From positions 5,099,624-5,163,623 of the forward strand of contig NC_087071.1 of assembly GCF_963678635.1 (NCBI RefSeq): DNA of 64,000 nt, written 5' to 3'. Positions 22,601 through 34,600 of this stretch are shown here, in pieces (positions within the stretch are counted from its first letter, which is position 1; every line of letters starts with the position of its first letter). The notes below the pieces were generated by a model. That model had not been told where the DNA came from, ran no database searches, and worked only from the letters and a program-made list of their open reading frames with translations. The position numbers were made by a program, and so were the translations under genes. This stretch comes from Symsagittifera roscoffensis. Its lineage: Eukaryota; Xenacoelomorpha; Acoela; Convolutidae.

Positions 22601-25600
22601 CTGACAATTTTTGGCTAATTGGACACTTCTGGCCAATTCGGCATCTTCGGGCCACTTTCGGCTATTGCACAATTTCTGCCAATTGGGTCAAGTTTGGACA
22701 AATGTCGACTAATTGGACACTTTTTGCCAATTCGGATACTTCAGGGCAACTTTCGGCTAATTGCACAATTTCGGCCAATTGGGTCGTGTTTGGACAAATA
22801 TCGGATAATTGGACAATTTCGGCCACTTGGGATACTTTAGGGCAACTTTCAGCTAATTGCACAATTTCGGCCAATTGCATCCTTTTTTGGACAAATTTCG
22901 GCTAATTGCACAATTTCGGCCAATTGGGTCGTGTTTGGACAAATTTCGGCTAATTGCACAATTTCGGCCAATTGGGTCGTGTTTGGACAAATTTCGGCTA
23001 ATTGCACAATTTCGGCCAATTGGGTCGTATTTGGACAAATTTCGGCTAATTGCACAATTTCGGCCAATTGGGTCGTGTTTGAACAATTTTCGGCTAATTG
23101 CACAATTTCGGGCAATTGGGTCGTGTTTCGACAAATATCGGCCAATTGCGTCGTTTTTGGAAAAATTTCGGCTAATTGGTCACTTTCGACCAATTGGGTC
23201 GTCTCTGGAAAAATTTCGGCTAATTGGTCACTTTCGGCCAATTGGGTCGTCTCTGGAAAAATTTCGGCTAATTGGTCACTTTCGGCCAATTGGGTCGTAC
23301 TGTCCGGAATATCGTCCTGAAAATCCTCTGGAATATCGTCCGGAATATCGTGTCCGGGTCGGCGGACCAAAATGTGCCGCACTCTCGTATCCTGTAAGAT
23401 CTACAAAAACCTGCTTCAAAATCTGTAAATTATCGGCAACTTAACAGATAATATGAAGAGTAAGTAATATATGACAACAATCAGTTTACCATTTTCGGTT
23501 AGCATTTTAGCAATACGGTTTTCAACAATCTGAAAAATCTATAAACATTTTTGATGGCAAACTGACCTTAATCGGACAAACCAGTAGTTTTCAAGACCTT
23601 TTGTCTAACAAATCTAATTTTAGCTTTTTCACTTTCGCGCTATAATGACGTCATTAATTTAAGCGCGAACACCATGCTTTCCCCGCATTTGAGTTTCAGT
23701 TTTGAAAAACATTTTAAATAGACTTTCTAATAATGAATTTCAAGAAAAATCAAGGGGACTGGAAAAGAGCCTTCAAAAAATCAGCAAAGTTTTCTTGTGC
23801 TCTTTTCTCGGGTCTTTTCCAGTCCCCCCTCCCACTTCAAATTACAGGTAAAAACACGTAAGTATACAAAAATACACATTCAAATTACACGTAAAAACCG
23901 TAATAACACGTAAAACAAACATAGTTTTATGTTTGTTTTACGTGTTATTACGGCTAAATGAGTGATGTTACGCTGTAAAGTATGAAGAACAAATCTGTTC
24001 GCAGTTGTCGATTTGTTCACCACGCCAAAATTCATTGCATTATGACAATGTTAAATAAGCTTTTTAAAATTGAATTTGAAAGGAGGGAACTGGAAAAGAG
24101 CCCTTTTCTCGACTATTTTCACACCACATTTGAAGATCAGTTTCGAAAAATGAGTTCAGCGTAGTCACTTTCAATGAATTTTTGCATGGTCAACAAACGA
24201 ACTATTGATAACACAGCTGTTCTTCGTAACTTCCATTGTCACGCATTCAGGCATAAAAGAACGCAAGACAACTGAAAAACGAAAAAATTCAAATATGGAT
24301 AGGGGCGGGGTAAAAATGAGCCTTATTTTGCAAGAAAAGCGGCTCTTTTCCCCTTTTCCCCCAAGTGTGATTTTTTTAGAAACTATTTTACGTTGTCACA
24401 ATGTTGTGAAAAATTACATGTTGAACAAATGACTATTTTGAACACATGCTTGTTTTCATATCTTTCGTTGTAAAAACTTCCATTATGGCAAAATAACACG
24501 TAAAGCAACTGTAAAAACTGTCAAATTTGAAATAAGGGGGTGAAAAATTGAAAAGAGCAAGTGAATTATTCAAAGCTAGCTTTCCTTTTAGTAAAACAAT
24601 TTTTTATTCTAAAATGCTACTTTTTATCTATAAAGAATGTTAATTAATCGCTTTACTCGCTGCATATTTGACTAAAGATTTTAAACCAGTTTTTCTCAAC
24701 ACTTGGAAAATTTTTTGAAATTTTTCAATGTCACTCGAATTAAAATTGAAAAGGCAGCGATATGATATATCACTCTACCCAGGTTGCGGTATTTAGTTTT
24801 GCGTGCTGCAAAACAAAGAAACTAAGATACATGTTCCTCTACTTTTTCAATGGTCGCAGAAAAAAAAAATTATAGCCCCAACTACCCCGCTTTTAATGTT
24901 ATGCGAGGAGGTGTTAAAATTTTTTGCATAAACAATGGGTACAGGACCCAAAAATCTAAAATCAGGTCTTCATTTTGAATTGACTCGCTGGTTCTCTGAT
25001 TTTGATTTTCAAAAAACAAAAGAAACTTGGTACTAATTTACTCTTCCCCATTTTTGAACTAATTTTTCATTACGGACCTTAGATTTTTTCATGATAAAAA
25101 GAGTTCAACAACAAACTGGAGATGAGGTTAATTTGACAGTCATAATAAAAAAGTAAACTGAAAAAAGAAGTTTTGTAGAAAGTTACTAGAAAACAGAAAA
25201 AATACATTAAAAAAATATTTAGATGAATTTTTTCAAGTTTTGCAGTTTTTTCAATTTTTCTAAGAATCCAAAAATGCGCTAAAATACTCAGAAAAAATTA
25301 ACGTTACCCGAGTAAAACTAATTTTACATTTCAAATTAAGCGGTTTCAATCTTCTAAGCCATTAATATAAGACTGCTCGCTCGCTTCATTTGCTCGATTT
25401 AAGACGAAAAATCAAAAATTTCAAACCGACTTTTCTCAACACTGGAGAATTTTTTTGCAGCTTTCAAATGTAGTTCTAATCACAACTGTTAGGCCTTCAA
25501 TATGATTTATCACGTAACCCAGTCCAATGACTTTATGTGGTACCTGATTTTGAGTGGAAAACGAATAAGATGAAACAAAAAACAAATATTTTAGTAATTA

Positions 25601-28600
25601 GTTTATTTCAACATAATAACAAAAGATGAGAACTAGATTCACAAAAAGTTCTTGTGCAGACAATTTTTTTCCTGTGCCTATTTGAAATTTGTTAAAAACA
25701 GATACTTTTTAAAACACTTCGAGACTAATAGGATGTCAGGTGATGAATCATTTTTAAGTCCTGTTAGCGTGACTATATTCCAAAAAAGGAAACACAGCCA
25801 ACAATTCATTTTTGCTCAATTGATTCGTTTTTTTTTCTTTCCAGACGCAGACGGCAACCAGATCCAGTCCTACAAGAGATCTGTCACTCTCAACCTCGCT
25901 TCTCAGCCCAATATTAGTCTTCACTCTGTCGACAACGATTCCCCCCTCGACTCCAAAGGGGGAGGGGGAGGGGCCATGATGACAGTTGTACCCCCTGATG
26001 TGTTGAATAGACTGATGGATATTTGTGCGGCTGATATTTCTGCTAGCGACCAGAAAATGCAAATGCAATTAATCGCGAGGTAAGAAAAAATTAAATGATC
26101 AAAATTATGACGCCGCGATAAAAATTTTAAACCCTAAATTTTAAACCCTAAATTTTCTGTTTTTAAATAGCCAGTGTTAACTTCCGTATCTTAAATCAAA
26201 GTTGAGAATGAGTTTATTTCATTTTATTGGAAATCAACAGATATCAATAATGGTAGCTTTAAAAATATAAGCGTATGAGAAATGAAAAATTTGACTTCCT
26301 TTTTTTTTAAAAAACATCTTCGCGCCAAGATTGGGTTAAAATTTTATCAAACTTAGGTTCACAAAAAATGGATTCAATCAAGGTGGAAAAGCTAAATTTT
26401 GAAAAAAAAATCAAGAAATTTGACCAAAAATTCCTCGAAACTCGACAGAAAAGTTATTTTTATGCAGCCTACGGAACAGCAAAGTTGACCAAACTACTGT
26501 CGTCAAAAACCCAGATGGGACCGTTACTTATATGCAAACCCGCAGAGTAAAATCTGGCAAAAACGTCTACGTGGTTGAACAAAATATCACAGTATCACGT
26601 GATCAAAAGGTCGCAGACAAACCCGAGAAAGCCAGTGACGCTTTATCGGTCGCTCCGACAATCAGCCTGTCCGAAATTGACTCGCAAAGTATCGTCGAGA
26701 CAAAATTGACTCGCAAAAACTCGAACAATTCAAGTCAGCTGAAGCGTGTTCAGAAATCGGAAGTTTCTGGAAATGATTTGAAAAACTCAAACCACTCAAA
26801 AAGTTTTACTGACTCGAAAAATCTAACCGAAAATTCAAAATCGGGAACAAATTTTTCCGAGTCAAAGTCGCTTCACGATTTAAAACCGAGTAACGATTCG
26901 CAAGCTGAAACTGAAACGCCTGGAATAATTCAGAATATTCTAGAAGCTTTACCCGAGAGCATTCGTTCTTCGCAAGTCGCCCCAGCTGACACTAAGTCGG
27001 AACTTTCGACTCATAGTAAAGTTGAAAGTTCGGTGAAAGGTATAATGAAAAAACCGAGTAATAACTCGTTAGCTAGTAGTGCAAAGCCGAGTCAAGTCGG
27101 GTCGAATCGGGTGTTTACTTCGAGTCAATTATCGCATACGCATAAAACACAGGAAGAATCCGAGAAGGATTTGCGTTCGGCAACCAATAAGAGTTCAGCA
27201 ACTGGCGGCACGAACTCAAGTCGTAGAATTTCGTTTGACAAAGATAGTTTAAACATCGCAAAAACTCCGGGTAAATCAGATTTGGACACATTGGATGTTA
27301 GAAGCGCTAGGAGTTTGCATTCCGCCGCCAGGCATCATGGAAATTATGGCGAGGATATTCAATTGATGAGAGTTAGAAAACCAAAAATCCATCAACCACC
27401 GCCGGCGCAGAGCGAAAAAGCTACAGCTGATGTTATGCCGCCGGCTAGTTCTACCGGAACTGCGAAACCTTTCGGGTCGACTCCTATGAATAAATCCGGT
27501 AGTCAGAAGTCTTCCAAGGAAAATGATTCGTCAAAAGTTTCCGGTGATCTTTTGGACGAGCCGATTATTCGAATTAGCAACGCGGATACCTCGCTACTAG
27601 CTTCGTCGAATTCTCGACGCTCGTCTAAAAGCCGAAGTTCACATTCGTCGACTAAAAAGTCAGGTTCGACTAAGACTTTTTCCGAAACACAATCATCGTC
27701 AGGGTTGATTGAACCAAAACCCGAAAGTAAAATTTCAAGTGGTTCGGAAAAAGTTGAAACGAAAGCGACGCGGTCTGAGAAAACCGAGTCTGATAAATTC
27801 AGTTCGGGAACAGCTGGTAAAAATTCAGAAACAAAAAGTGATAAGAAATTTCAACCCTTTTCGAGTATGGTTTCAGAATCATTGAATAGTACTGAAATGA
27901 AATCGCGAATGGCAAGTCGGAACCGCGAGCTCGGTAAAGATTCTCGTGTGGAAACGAACGAACTTTCGACGACTGTTGAAATAACTTCAACAGCAAGCAA
28001 TCCAGCTAAAAGTCGCTCCAAAACCAATCATTATGATGATGTTCTAACTAGCCCACAAGCAAGTCAAGATCTCATGAAAACGAACGATCAGGTATCCGAA
28101 AACAAAATAAGAATAACTTCTGAAACTAATTCTCAAAGTGGTAAAACAATTGAAGTTTCAACCACGAATTCGATGACTCATAAAAGTAATAAAGGGTCTA
28201 TTAGTGAACGAAGCCAAGTTGATTCAAGGTCAACAAACGGCCGAAAGTCGGACAAAAGGTCCAACCATTCGGCTAATCGCCCCAAAACTGAAAGATCGGC
28301 AACTGATAGTCCAACATTGACAACACATACGTCAATGATCAGAAATACGACAAATCCTTTAGCCGAAACATCGACAGCGAAAAGTCAAGTTAGTGCCAAA
28401 AGCCATTCGTCTAAGAGTCGGAAAAGTCATAGTTCGTCTAAGAGCAGTCGGAAAATACGAATTAGCTCGGCAAGGGCGGGTTCAAGTGCTACGGGCGACC
28501 ACACCGTTCGGTCTAGTACTAGACACGTTGGATCCGAAAACTCGGCAGCTCTTCGGAGTCCTGTGCCACCCGACGACTTGTCGCATCAGACGTCGCACGA

Positions 28601-31600
28601 AAGACGGCAACAAAATTCTCGACAACAAGTTTCCCGACAAGGATCCAATTTACAACCAGAGCCTCAGCCTTCATCTCGTGGTGCGAATGATAGCGGTTTT
28701 ATGACACGAGAGTCATTCAGATCGAGCGGTCCAAGCGAGCCGAGTCAAAACCGAGCTCTAGTCGGCGATGAAATTGAAACGAATCGACGAGCTTCTCTCG
28801 CTCGCATAGCGCCAAGAGGACCCGAAGAGACAAATCAAGTTGTCAGATCGACGAGTTTCGGCGACCGAACCGACAACACGACTGAAGCACGACAACGTCA
28901 CGGTGGACCCGATGAGTTTTCAAGTCGTGTTGAAAATTCGTTCGTTCAAAGTTTGAATCCACAGAGCACTGAATTCGATGGATCCTCGAATCGAAGTTCT
29001 CGAAAAAGGTCTCGATCTAAAATTGACTCAACTTCTGTCATACCTGAAAATGACCCAAGCTTTCAATCAGCAACCCAATCTAAAGAGCTGAAAAACACAG
29101 ATTTTGATGATCAAGTGAGTCGAAAAAGCAAAAAGAAAAGTCACAAGTCAGGATCGAACCTCGGTCTGTCGGCTGACGGGTCCGAATTGAAATCAACTGT
29201 TAGAACTTTGGAGATGGAAAATTTGGACGATGATAAAAGTACTTTGAACCGATCTCAAAAACCGTTAGAAGGGACTATTTTGGAAAATGATCGAAGAAAG
29301 AGCATAACAACACAGAGTACGGCGGCTCAAACTATTGATTTTGAATCAACAATTAGGCAAGACAAGCCTTTAACAACAGACGTTCAAACTTTTGATGAAA
29401 ATCAAAAACATGAAGATGATGAAAATAAAAAGTTTTCAGGTTTATTTGTCGCTGTTTCGACCGCCTCTGAAAAAATTCCAGTGAATAACACAAATACCAA
29501 AACGGAAATTTCCACGTACGGAACAATTTCAGAAGATACTACAATTACAAGTCACAAACTGAAACCTTCAAACATTTCGAAGCTTGAAAAAAGTACCGAC
29601 GTAAGCTCAAAACTGTATTACATAACAAAAGAAGAAGAAACTACAGAACCACATACATATGACGTAATAGATGACGATCCGACTACTTCAAACCGACAAG
29701 CAAGTTTGTCCAAAATTGATAAAAATTCTTTGGCAGAAATTTCGAAAGATTCGAGGTCAAATATTCAAACGATGGCCAGTTCCCAAATTATGGCCGGTTC
29801 TCAAACTATGGCTAGTGCTCAAACTATGGCCAGTTCAAGAAGTGTAGAGTATTCTGTGATTGAGGATTCGACCGACAATCCGCCCGCTGTGCCGCCGAGG
29901 GTTCCTTTGAAGACTTCTTTTGATGGGACCACTAGCGGACGAAAAAGCAGCAGGAAAAGTTCGAGGAAAAAATCGGCCAAGGTGAGCGTATGTTTTATTA
30001 AGTATCAGCTGAACAAAAAATTTTTCTAAGAGATGGTAAATTTTTTTGCTACAATTTTAACTAGAAAATATTCATGCTCCTAATTTTTTTCCTATAGCTT
30101 GACACCTTTGTAGATTAAAACTCTACTGCTACCAGAAATCAATATTATTGATTTTTTCTTGAATTCCCTCAACAAAAAAAAATCAAATCAGTATCAGCGA
30201 AAACCCGAAGTTATTGAAACCTGTTATTGAAACCTTGAAAATTGTTGAAGCGCAATAACAGTTTGAGTGATAAAACTACTTTTTAGTCTTGTAAGAACTA
30301 ATCCGGGTTTAGGAGTTTGTTTCACAACCCCGCCTACAAAATCTGTCACCTGCAAATTTTCAAGAATAAAATTCATAACTTATGATAAAGAACACCAGGA
30401 TTAATCTGGCAATCAAAAAGTGTTGCAATGAATCACCAAAACTTTTCATTGAAACAAATGAACCACCAATTTTTTTGGAAAAGCTTAATTTTCTTGCGAA
30501 TAACAAAGATCTTCGCAATAAAATGATCTCAAAAATACTGTTGATGACACATATTGATGAAATTCTCCTTTAAAAAGGACTCTTTAGAGCTCTGGGATTG
30601 CAATAATAAATTAACTTTTACTAATCATTGAAACCAAAAGTTAAGTTTCTTACAAGTTAAAATTGCAAAACGAAGAAACTACATGCAAGTAGTGTACGAA
30701 TTCCAGATGTAAGTCGTGTTTTGGTACAGGTGTTTTGGAGACCACCAACAACTACTTTTAAGAGAAAAATCCGAAATTATCCGACTGCTCTTTAATTTAC
30801 TGTTGCAAAACTTCAAATTGCCACAAAAATGGAGTTTTTCAAATGGTTTTTCTCTTGATCTTCCTTGCCACACATCAAGAATAAAGAAAAGTGTTATAAA
30901 TTGCGTGAGTTACTGTTTTGAAGGAGTCTGATAAAAGCAAATTAACAGCTTAAAGCAATCTTGGAACGTCTTTATAAGCCGGTTACGCTTTAGTAGGACA
31001 AATACTATCACGCTAGTTTATCCGAAATTGGCCAAATTGGCAGTTTTGAAAAGCAGCATTTTCTTGAAAAGGTCGCAGATGAAATATGGATTTTTTCTAG
31101 GTCATTTCATCAAAAAATTTCAGATGATGCAAAATCCCATCAAACATGGGTAGTTTAAAAGACAAAATTTTTCGTGACAGCAAACCTACCCGAGAACAAA
31201 TAATAAGTGGTTTTCTTCAAATGCCTGACAATCAAGCAAAAAAGTTTACTCATCGGGACACAAAGTTAGCAAGCATTATACTATTAAACAATCTAAGAAA
31301 AAGTTAAAATTGATCAAACTATCTAAAATTGATTTGTTTTTGAATTGAAAAAAAACTATGCTAATAGTGAACGTAGTGGTATTTTTTTAAATACATATAA
31401 ATAAACAAACTGAAAAGAAGAAAATCATATATAGTCGGTAGATGATTTAGTTTGATAGTGTTCATTTCAACATTTTTTGATAAAGGGGCCTGCAACAACA
31501 TCCGAAGAGGAATTCAAAGGTCCTTTTGAATCATAATAAAACATCTGAAGCGTAAGTAACTCCCAGTTTATAGTCTCCAGCTGTGCGTCATTATGTTTCT

Positions 31601-34600
31601 ATTTTCGTTTCGAGTCGATGCGCTTGCACTACCTTTAGATAATCTCGAAAAAACTTAAAATAGTTTGGCATTTTCCAACAATTTTGCGTAAATTTTGATG
31701 GTTTCGAAATAAAGATAGAAAAACACTGGAGTTTGACTTTTAAAGTTTCTAAGAACTACTTTTTAGATTTAGGTACCAAGTTTTTGCTACTATGGCCATT
31801 AGATTCAAAAAAAATTTCAACCATTAGCAGCAAGTATGTTACGACAACTACAACAAAGACAGCAGATAAAATTAATCAGTTCCACTTACTTAACATCTTC
31901 GTAATGATACGTAATTTGTATTCGATAATTCATCTACTTTTTTGGTCCGTTACAGTGAAGGCTAGAAACGTCTCTCAACATTGCTGTCTTAACTCTTTTG
32001 AAAAAGTTCTCTAAAATTAGCTAAAATTTGATTTCAGTCAGTTTCAGTCAACTTTACTTTAATTTTAGTCAGTTTTTACAAAAGATCTTCACATGTCAGA
32101 TAGGTTTGATTGTAGTCAATGGTATTTTCAACAAACAACTTGGAATCAAATTGCAATCGCTATCACTTTCTTAACATTTTTAACCACACGTTTGTGACTG
32201 TTTTTTATCATCGATACTCTCAAAGTTAGACACATTTGATTCAATCAATTAAAATTAGCTAAGAAAATTAGATTTCAGCCAAATTCGGTCAACTTTTCCC
32301 TTCGTCAAATTTCACATAAGTTTGAAATGATTTTCACAAAATCTTCATAGCTCAGATAGCTTTTATTTTTTTTTAAAAGTTTTAGTTCTATAGGCAAGGT
32401 TGTTTTTAACAAACAACTTAGACAGAAGTTATAATCCTTATATCATGATTCCTTTCCTAATATTTTGAATCACACGTTTGTGACTGTTATTTATCATCAA
32501 AACTCCTAAATTTAGTAGAAGTAAAAACTTGAAAATTGAAACTTAGCTTTTAAAAAAAATTTTATTCTTCTTGAAAAGCATTTTAACAAAAAAAATAGTT
32601 TAACTTTCAAATGCAGTGCTGACTTAAATTAACCGGACAAAACAAAAAAAATTTGAAATTTCAGACACGCTTTTCTCAGTTTGGGTTGAGATTAGACAAA
32701 TGTGAAGGGAACAAAAGTTGCTTAGAATAACACCAGAATTATTAGGCTGCAATTTTTTTTCCAAATTTTTCTCAACCAAAATTTTACCCCAATAATTGGT
32801 CATTTTGCCTTTTATTTTCATTTAATCAAGAAGCTCACTAAAACTATTTTCAATAATAGAGACAAAAACTACATCACAAGAAGCCTTCAACCCATCTTAA
32901 CAAAACTCTAGGAAAGTTAAATCTTCAAAAACCTGTATAAGAGAAAAATTTTTTGCTTGATAGTCAAGAAATGTGATTTTTACTATAAAAAACCCAAAAA
33001 TTTTGCTTAAAAACAAATTTGAAACAACTTGCGCAAACCTATGGAGATTAAGCTTTTCTAGAATTTTGTTGAGATTCTTAGGAGGCTTCTTATGATATAG
33101 TTTTTGGATCTATTAACAAAGTAGTTTCAGCGTTGTTCTTGGTTAATTATTTCAGCATAATAATTCTGGTTAAATTCTGAGCAATTTTTGTAACCTTCAT
33201 TTTTTGACTAAATTTAACCCAATTCAGAAAAACGGGTTCCGTTTTAAAACTCAAGTTTATTTCGTTTTATCCGGATACTTTAAATCAGCGCCGTATTATG
33301 ACTCATATTTAGCAAAGATGAAACTTTCCGTTTGGTCTTTTCAATCTAAATTTGGAGTTTATTTTTTTTCCTGATTTTTTCCTAATTTAGAGATATCGTA
33401 GTGTTTAGAATTCAACTCTCTGATCACAAGCAAACGGTTCTTCGAAAAGAGGTTTTTCCAATATAACGATACACCAAGATAATTTTCTAAAAAAAGGGGG
33501 CGGACTCGCAGTTTTTGGGCGCTTCTTGGAAAGTTTGGCCCAAAGTTTTTCCTCTCCTGCTCAAGTTAAGTTATTGGCAAAAACTATGTCGTATGTCCAG
33601 AAACTAGTATGTCATAAAACAATAGGAAAGAAAGAGGCGTTCTTGATGGCCAGGGGTTCGAATCTGCTCTAGCTGCTGATACTGAGTCTCAAACATGATT
33701 TTATTTTGAAGAATCATGATGTTAATTAAAAGCTGAGCTTCCATTGTATTCGTTTTTTCATTGGAACTTTCGGAAGTAATCAGGTTTAAATTTTATTAAT
33801 AATGAGGTCTGGTAATATCAAAAAAATTGATTAGGTTTTTCAAGTTGAATTTATCTGCTTGCACTAAAACAATTTTCAAGATCTTTTTCAATATTTAGCA
33901 TCTATAATTACGATGGGCAGACATAATTCCATGGATAGAACTGGAGCAGCTCTGATCGCTTGTAGATCAGACATTTCCTGGCCTGGAATCTTGTGTAAAG
34001 CATTTTCACAGATTTCTGAGCGTCAGTTAAGAAAATGAAAGCACTAATACAGTTATTATACCATGCGATTGGTTTCAAGAATCTCATATTATGATTCATA
34101 GTTAAATTTTTAGCGGATTGATATTTCAAAACTTAAGTTTAATGAAACACAGTAGTTAGAATACAAAAAAGTTACGCTCTCCGATATCCAAAGAAGAGAG
34201 AGCGGCAAAAACGGAAACTTCTTAATGCACAATTTTCTTAATGGAAAAAGCCCAATGAACTTAAATTCTCAAATTGAGTTAGTATGATGCAAATACTTTA
34301 ATCATAATCGATTCTTGAAACTAAAAATGTTCAAAGTTGATGTTTTGTTTCGTGAAAAAAAACAAAAGACTATCTTTTTTTCAACCATATGTGAGCGTAA
34401 TTTTTTGAAACAATATGATTTTTTTTTTTTCACTCACTATCTGATTTTATCAATGACCTTAGAAAAAGTACAGACCAATCGTTTTATTTCCATACTCGTG
34501 TTCCATGTTGGAACTTCTTAACTTGTTTGTTCACGCAAGGTTTGGATTAATTAGAGTCGATGAACATGTACGAGACTCTTATATAATTACCTGGGTTGAC

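Larger units (their letters stand above)
13903..23671 (-). mobile_element. complete-length BEL/Pao LTR retrotransposon, 9769 bases
   Basis: On the minus strand, in order: 5' LTR (23671-23373), primer binding site, 48-base repeat leader, an extra ORF, gag, protease, reverse transcriptase, RNase H, integrase, 3' LTR (14201-13903). The order PR-RT-RH-IN, the YMDDYLDS catalytic box, the DUF1758-like protease and DUF1759-like gag identify BEL/Pao. The LTRs differ at 6 of 299 positions (2%), so insertion was fairly recent. The coding part has a frame change between gag and protease, a frame break in RT and an in-frame TGA. This copy is therefore probably not autonomous unless the first shift is programmed. 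Confidence 0.93.
13626..25844 (+). other. intron 1, 12.2 kb, carrying the BEL element and MITEs
   Basis: GT-AG intron between phase-1 exons. Without the 9.8 kb retrotransposon and the MITE copies it would be close to 1-1.5 kb. The BEL element is antisense to the host gene, the orientation that usually does least harm to splicing and polyadenylation of the host transcript. Confidence 0.65.

Noticed and set aside
22857-23444. Long plus-strand ORFs of FRLIAQFRPIGS-type repeats
   Set aside because: They arise because a stop-free 48-base unit stays open in several frames; they are antisense to the BEL element and have no start context or motif.
33640-33675. GGGTTCGAATC, like a tRNA B box, also in the second duplication unit
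   Set aside because: No acceptor, D or anticodon arm folds around it and the T stem has a mismatch; neither a tRNA nor a clear SINE.
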